Shown piece by piece: positions 7,202 through 10,591 of a stretch of 10,591 nucleotides of DNA. The stretch's first letter is position 1; every line of letters begins with the position of its first letter. Under the pieces are notes generated by a model that saw nothing but the letters and a program-made list of their open reading frames with translations, did not search any database and had not been told where the DNA came from. The position numbers and the translations under genes were made by a program. The DNA is from Myxococcales bacterium (GTDB lineage Bacteria; Myxococcota; Polyangia; Fen-1088), in contig PMLH01000448.1 of assembly GCA_003159055.1 (NCBI GenBank), forward strand, positions 758 to 11,348, written 5' to 3'.

Positions 7202-8863
7202 ATGGCTGATCCATACGAGAGCCGCCGCGAGCAGATGTTTTCCGAGTTGAGCCAAGCGCAGATCAGCCGCGTCTGCGCTATCGGGAAGCGACGCAACGTC
7301 AAGGCGGGCGAGATCCTGTTCGAGATTGGCGATCGCGAGACGTGCTTCTACGTGGTCGTCAGCGGGGCCATCGAGATCTTGCGCCCGGTCGGCGAAAGCT
7401 TCGAACGGGGCGTTCTGCATGGGCCGGGGCAGTTCACCGGAGAGATCAACATGCTGTCGGGCCGACGCAGCCTGGTGCAAGGCCGCGTGGTCGAGGACGG
7501 CGAGGTGGTCGTCGTCGATCGGGAACATCTGCGCGCGCTGGTGCAACGGGACTCGGAGCTGAGCGAGATCCTGATGCGTGCGTTCATCCTGCGGCGGGTC
7601 GCCCTGATCGCGCAGGGAGGCGGAGGGCTGGTCCTGCTCGGGTCGCGTCACTCGGCCGCCACGCTCAAGCTGCGCGAGTTCCTGGTGCGCAACAACCAAC
7701 CGTTCACCTATCAGGACGTCGAGACCGACCCCAGCGTGCAGTCGCTGCTGGATCGCTTTCAAATCGGGGTGGCCGAGGTGCCGGTGGTGGTGTGCTCGGG
7801 CGGCCGCGTGCACAAGAATCCGTCGGTCGAATCTCTGGCGGCGGAGCTGGGCCTCAACCTGAAGCTCGATGCGAAGATGGTGCGAGACGTGGTCGTGGTG
7901 GGGGCGGGCCCGGCCGGGCTGGCCGCCGCCGTGTACGCGGCCTCGGAGGGGCTGGACGTGCTAGTGCTTGAAGGGACGGCCCCGGGCGGGCAGGCTGGCA
8001 CCAGCTCGCGGATCGAGAATTACCTGGGATTTCCCACCGGGATCTCGGGACAATCACTGGCCGGCCGCGCCTTAACCCAGGCCGAAAAGTTCGGAGCCGA
8101 GGTGGCTATCGCGCGACGTGCGGTGCGCCTGGACTGCGACAGCCGCCCTTACAAGGTCATCCTCGAGAATGGCGAGGCGGTGCTGACGCGCGCCTTGATC
8201 ATCGCAACGGGGGCTCGCTATCGCAAGCCTGACCTACCAGAGCTGGCCCGCTTCGAGGGCAACGGTGTATTTTACAGCGCCACGCATTTGGAGGCGCAGC
8301 TGTGCGAGAGCGAGGAAGTGGCTATCGTGGGCGGGGGAAACTCCGCCGGTCAGGCCGCGGTGTTCCTGTCGCAGATTGCCTCGCGCGTGCAGATCCTGGT
8401 GCGGGGCGAGGGCCTGGCAAGCAGTATGTCGCGCTACCTGATCCAGCGCATCACCGACAGCCCGAACGTGGTGCTGAAGACGCACACCCAGATCGACGCG
8501 CTGGAGGGGACGGACTGGCTGGATAGGGTCCGTTGCCGCGAGCTGACCAGCGGAAAGACAGACACGCTGCCCGTCCGGCACGTCTTCATGATGACCGGCG
8601 CCGACCCGCACACCGATTGGCTGAGGGGCTGCGTGCGCCTCGACGATCATGGCTTCATCAAGACAGGGGTCGACTTGAGCGCGGACGATCTGACGGACGG
8701 TCACTGGCCGCTTGCGCGCGCACCTTACTTGCTCGAGACGACTATCCCCGGGGTGTTCGCGGTGGGCGACGCGCGCTCGGGGAACGTCAAACGCGTCGCC
8801 TCGGCTGTCGGCGAGGGGTCGATCTCGATCCAGATGGTGTTCAAGGCCCTGGCGGACCTGTGA
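7202..8863 (+). CDS. cNMP-binding-like / glutaredoxin-like / TrxR-like FAD oxidoreductase without CxxC
   Basis: 553 residues; ATG at 7202 has AGGA 9 nt upstream. Domain 1 (about 15-125) is a cyclic-nucleotide-binding beta-barrel (GEILFEIGDRE, then a GEINMLSGR phosphate-cassette-like stretch). Domain 2 (about 143-218) is a glutaredoxin/thioredoxin-like fold with the cis-Pro motif VP194, but GSRHSAAT stands where a CxxC would be. Domain 3 (about 227-553) is a thioredoxin-reductase-type flavoprotein: FAD motif VGAGPAG (233-239), RIENYLGFP (270-278), NAD(P) motif VGGGNSAGQA (376-385) and C-terminal FAD motif VFAVGDARSGNVKR (518-531). The TrxR active site CATC is replaced by SATH (359-362); C368 follows in AQLC. 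No CxxC exists anywhere, so it should not reduce thioredoxin by the usual mechanism. NAD(P)H-dependent electron transfer gated by a nucleotide or redox signal is inferred. Thioredoxin reductase is a likely but misleading automatic name. Convergent with the UBP gene at 8898. Confidence 0.92.
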   Translation: MADPYESRREQMFSELSQAQISRVCAIGKRRNVKAGEILFEIGDRETCFYVVVSGAIEILRPVGESFERGVLHGPGQFTGEINMLSGRRSLVQGRVVEDGEVVVVDREHLRALVQRDSELSEILMRAFILRRVALIAQGGGGLVLLGSRHSAATLKLREFLVRNNQPFTYQDVETDPSVQSLLDRFQIGVAEVPVVVCSGGRVHKNPSVESLAAELGLNLKLDAKMVRDVVVVGAGPAGLAAAVYAASEGLDVLVLEGTAPGGQAGTSSRIENYLGFPTGISGQSLAGRALTQAEKFGAEVAIARRAVRLDCDSRPYKVILENGEAVLTRALIIATGARYRKPDLPELARFEGNGVFYSATHLEAQLCESEEVAIVGGGNSAGQAAVFLSQIASRVQILVRGEGLASSMSRYLIQRITDSPNVVLKTHTQIDALEGTDWLDRVRCRELTSGKTDTLPVRHVFMMTGADPHTDWLRGCVRLDDHGFIKTGVDLSADDLTDGHWPLARAPYLLETTIPGVFAVGDARSGNVKRVASAVGEGSISIQMVFKALADL

Positions 8864-8882
8864 CCGCGGGAGCGGCGCTGGC

Positions 8883-8898
8883 GCCTCGTTTGCGAGGC
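8883..8898. terminator. Small stem-loop between convergent genes
   Basis: GCCTCG (8883-8888) pairs with CGAGGC (8893-8898) around a TTTG loop, in the 34-bp gap between the flavoprotein stop and the UBP stop. The position suits a bidirectional terminator, but the stem is short and no T tract follows. Confidence 0.35.
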
Positions 8899-9182
8899 TA
8901 TTCGATCAAGGGGTCGAAGGCGAGGTTGTCGACGAAGCACCAGCCCCAGGTCTCGCCAGGTTCCAGGGAGCGCATGATCGGGTGGTGGGTGGCGTGGAAG
9001 TGCTTGGTGGCGTGCCGGTTCTTCGAGTCGTCGCAGCAGCCCACGTTCCCGCACTGCATGCACAGGCGCAGGTGCACCCACGAGTCTCCCGTCGCCAGGC
9101 ATTCGGCGCAGCCGTGAGACTTCGGACGCGTGTGCGGGTTGATGGCTTCGAGATGGGGACAGGACGGGTCTGATTTCTTCAT
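8898..9182 (-). CDS. UBP-type zinc-finger protein
   Basis: 94 residues, ATG at 9182-9180, with GGAG 8 nt upstream on the minus strand (9194-9191). The whole protein is one UBP-type (ubiquitin-hydrolase) zinc-finger domain: CPH (8-10), CAEC (25-28), CMQC (41-44), C49, then a His-rich segment (H57, H61, H63, H66, H67), followed by GETWGWCFVDN. The Cys/His pattern fits binding of two or three zinc ions. In eukaryotes this domain binds the C-terminal Gly-Gly of ubiquitin. Its bacterial role is not established to my knowledge; binding an exposed protein C-terminus or a structural partner role is possible. It is convergent with the CxxC-less flavoprotein, and I recall this zinc finger occurring near such flavoproteins in other bacteria, unverified here. 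The fold is clear, the function unknown. Confidence 0.9.
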   Translation of the reverse strand: MKKSDPSCPHLEAINPHTRPKSHGCAECLATGDSWVHLRLCMQCGNVGCCDDSKNRHATKHFHATHHPIMRSLEPGETWGWCFVDNLAFDPLIE

Positions 9183-9227
9183 GAGCGGGTCTCCAGGTTG
9201 AGGTGCCGGTCATCGATTGCCAAGGGA

Positions 9228-9268
9228 GAAAGTATGCCCGCCGTTTCCCTCCGCGCGAGGCAACTTTC
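9228..9268 (+). promoter_or_regulatory. Hairpin over a Shine-Dalgarno and 12-codon mini-ORF upstream of the permease
   Basis: GAAAGT (9228-9233) pairs with ACTTTC (9263-9268) and, after one bulged A, TGCC (9235-9238) pairs with GGCA (9259-9262): a 10-bp stem with a 20-nt loop. A good ribosome-binding site (GGGAG, 9224-9228) precedes an ATG at 9234 inside the stem. That frame is only 12 codons, stopping at 9270-9272. It may be a leader peptide with a translation-controlling hairpin, or the leftover 5' end of a deleted gene. Confidence 0.4.
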
Positions 9269-9341
9269 GTAGCAGCAAGGCACCGCCCCGTAGAGGAAAC
9301 TGCGCAGGCGATCCCGCGGTTGCCATCTGCCCGAGCGGCAG

Positions 9342-10049
9342 GTGGCGGCAAACTTCGTCGCGCAGCGGGGCGGTCGGGCGCCCGGCGATCCGGCGGCCCA
9401 ACGAGAGAGCTGGGCGGGCGCGGTACCGGAGCGGACGCGCGAGCATCTGATGCTGGTGAGCCTGTCGCTGCTGGCGGCGATCCTGGTGGCGCTGCCACTG
9501 GGGATCCTGGCGGCGCGCCGCCCGGGACTGGGCAAGGTGGTGCTCGCGGCCGTCGGGGTTGTGCAAACAATCCCGTCGCTGGCGCTGCTGGTGTTCATGA
9601 TACCGCTCTTGGGGATAGGTGCCCCGCCGGCAATAACGGCGCTGTTTCTCTACAGCTTGCTGCCCATCGTGCGGAACACCCACGCTGGCCTGGTGGGTAT
9701 CGCGCCCGCGGTGCGAGATTCGGCGGCGGCGCTGGGCCTGTCACGTTGGGCGATCCTTTGGCGGGTGGAGCTGCCGCTCGCGCTGGGGACGATCCTGGCC
9801 GGGATAAAGAGCGCCGCTGTCATCAACGTCGGGACCGCGACCCTAGGCGCGTTGGTGGGCGCCGGGGGCTTCGGCCAGCCCATCTTCACCGGCATTCGGC
9901 TGGACGACTTTCCCTTGATATTGCAAGGCGCGGTGCCGGCATGCCTGCTCGCGCTTGCCGTCCAGGGTGCGTTCGATTTGGTCGAACGGGTGCTCGTCCC
10001 GGCGCCGTTACGCTCGGGCCGACGGTGCGGGGCCACGCGAGCCGATTGA
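9342..10049 (+). CDS. OpuB/ProW-type ABC transporter permease
   Basis: 235 residues if begun at GTG 9342; the frame is open upstream to a stop at 9291-9293, and no good ribosome-binding site marks this start. The core from about residue 33 (TREHLMLVSLSLLAAIL) to 222 is a BPD_transp_1 inner-membrane permease with about five to six helices and the EAA loop for the ATPase (126-154, AAALGLSRWAILWRVELPLA). VQTIPSLALL and GAGGFGQPIFTG are typical of the osmoprotectant/betaine group (OpuB, ProW, YehW). Residues 1-32 are hydrophilic and unlike a normal permease start; VAANFVAQRG resembles the C-terminal end of an OpuC/ProX-type binding domain, so the gene may once have been a binding protein-permease fusion. 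No ATPase gene is visible. It precedes egtB by about 116 bp, possibly with a terminator between. Substrate is inferred: glycine betaine, choline, or ergothioneine as in EgtU-type transporters. Confidence 0.88.
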   Translation: MAANFVAQRGGRAPGDPAAQRESWAGAVPERTREHLMLVSLSLLAAILVALPLGILAARRPGLGKVVLAAVGVVQTIPSLALLVFMIPLLGIGAPPAITALFLYSLLPIVRNTHAGLVGIAPAVRDSAAALGLSRWAILWRVELPLALGTILAGIKSAAVINVGTATLGALVGAGGFGQPIFTGIRLDDFPLILQGAVPACLLALAVQGAFDLVERVLVPAPLRSGRRCGATRAD

Positions 10050-10056
10050 CCATCAT

Positions 10057-10075
10057 TGGGGCAGCCCCATATTTT
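10057..10075 (+). terminator. Weak intrinsic terminator after the permease
   Basis: TGGGG (10057-10061) pairs with CCCCA (10065-10069) around a CAG loop and is followed by TATTTT on the plus strand, 7 bp after the permease stop. The stem is only 5 bp, so termination may be partial. If real, egtB would need its own promoter in 10076-10165, where I see no clear -35/-10 pair. Confidence 0.35.
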
Positions 10076-10165
10076 CGCGACGCAGTCTCCCTCCCACGTT
10101 GGAATTTCGGCGCTATCTTCAGCTCGTATGAACTGAACATTCCGCTTCGACCGTTCCCTTTCTTC

Positions 10166-10591
10166 ATGCGATTGCTCGACCAATACCGTGCCGTGCGCGC
10201 GCAAACCAATGCTCTGGCCGATCCCCTTTCGGCCGAAGATCAGCTAGTTCAGTCGATGCCGGACGCCAGCCCAACCAAGTGGCACCTGGCGCACACGAGT
10301 TGGTTCTTCGAGACCTTCGTGCTGTCCGCGGACGCGACCGCCGGATACCGGTCGCCCGATCCGCGCTATCGGATGCTCTTCAATTCCTACTACGACGCCA
10401 TCGGCGAAAGGTTCGAGCGCGCGCGCCGCGGGACGTTGTCGCGACCGTCGCTGGCGGAGGTTCGTGCCTATCGCCGCCAGGTGGACGATGCGGTGATGCG
10501 CCTGCTCGAGGAGGGAAACGCCTCGCCGACGGCCCTGACCACTATTGAGCTCGGGCTTCATCACGAGCAGCAGCACCAGGAGCTGTTGCTG
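10166..10591 (+). CDS. egtB: Ergothioneine biosynthesis protein EgtB, N-terminal part (runs off right edge)
   Basis: 142 codons are visible from ATG at 10166; the 3' end lies outside the window. This part is the DinB-like helical domain of EgtB, the iron-dependent sulfoxide synthase that joins hercynine (trimethylhistidine) to a thiol (gamma-glutamylcysteine or cysteine) with O2. Family signatures are clear: LLDQYRAVRAQT (3-14), VQSMPDASPTKWHLAHTSWF (28-47), then ELGLHHEQQHQELL (128-141). The iron ligands should be H43 and the HxxxH pair H133/H137. The C-terminal FGE-sulfatase-like domain of full-length EgtB (about 430 residues) is expected beyond the edge, with egtD probably nearby. The start fits the family's usual N-terminus, although no Shine-Dalgarno is visible. 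Its upstream neighbour in the same direction is an OpuB-type permease. Confidence 0.94.
   Translation, partial: MRLLDQYRAVRAQTNALADPLSAEDQLVQSMPDASPTKWHLAHTSWFFETFVLSADATAGYRSPDPRYRMLFNSYYDAIGERFERARRGTLSRPSLAEVRAYRRQVDDAVMRLLEEGNASPTALTTIELGLHHEQQHQELLL

Noticed and set aside
7202..8863. Calling this gene trxB (thioredoxin reductase)
   Set aside because: The catalytic CATC is replaced by SATH and no CxxC exists, so the symbol would mislead.
9183..9341. Riboswitch upstream of the permease or, on the other strand, upstream of the UBP gene
   Set aside because: Apart from one hairpin, I could not match the conserved cores of cobalamin, c-di-GMP, guanidine, glycine or fluoride riboswitches.

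Overview
The window looks like chromosomal DNA of a GC-rich myxobacterium (Myxococcota). The best taxonomic evidence is a small secreted protein (1096-1863) ending in a MYXO-CTERM-type sorting tail: a Cys, a hydrophobic helix and an Arg-rich end. An FG-GAP lipoprotein and a large PAS-containing hybrid histidine kinase fit the same group. No rRNA, tRNA or CRISPR array was seen. All names come from reading motifs, without database searches.

Layout. (1) 1-581, minus: 5' part of an FG-GAP/VCBS beta-propeller lipoprotein that runs off the left edge. (2) 582-1095: divergent intergenic region with one doubtful minus-strand frame. (3) 1096-1863, plus: signal peptide, Cys-rich head, Thr/Ser-rich stalk and MYXO-CTERM anchor. 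(4) 2069-4246, minus: membrane-anchored PAS-PAS hybrid histidine kinase with a C-terminal receiver. (5) 4247-4972: 726 bp without a convincing gene, holding a strong 13-bp hairpin and perhaps a decayed transposase fragment. (6) 4973-6844, minus: a full-length FtsH-type AAA+ zinc protease. (7) 6911-7050: a MITE-like element of about 140 bp with near-perfect terminal inverted repeats and flanking target-site duplications, placed between two divergent genes. (8) 7202-8863, plus: a three-part protein (cyclic-nucleotide-binding-like, glutaredoxin-like, thioredoxin-reductase-like) without any CxxC redox motif. (9) 8898-9182, minus and convergent: a small UBP-type zinc-finger protein. (10) 9342-10049, plus: an OpuB/ProW-type ABC permease whose 5' end looks like the eroded tail of a fused substrate-binding domain. 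(11) 10166-10591, plus: the start of EgtB, the hercynine-forming sulfoxide synthase of ergothioneine biosynthesis, cut by the right edge.

Three themes tie the genes together. The protease and the kinase lie in the same direction and may concern membrane quality control and signalling, although the 726-bp gap argues against a tight operon. The CxxC-less flavoprotein and the UBP zinc finger form a convergent pair that may be a functional module. The OpuB-like permease lies directly upstream of egtB, which suggests a transporter for ergothioneine or a related trimethylammonium betaine beside the biosynthetic gene. The most novel-looking observations are the MITE-like element, the Cys-less redox fusion with its UBP neighbour, and the permease-egtB pairing.
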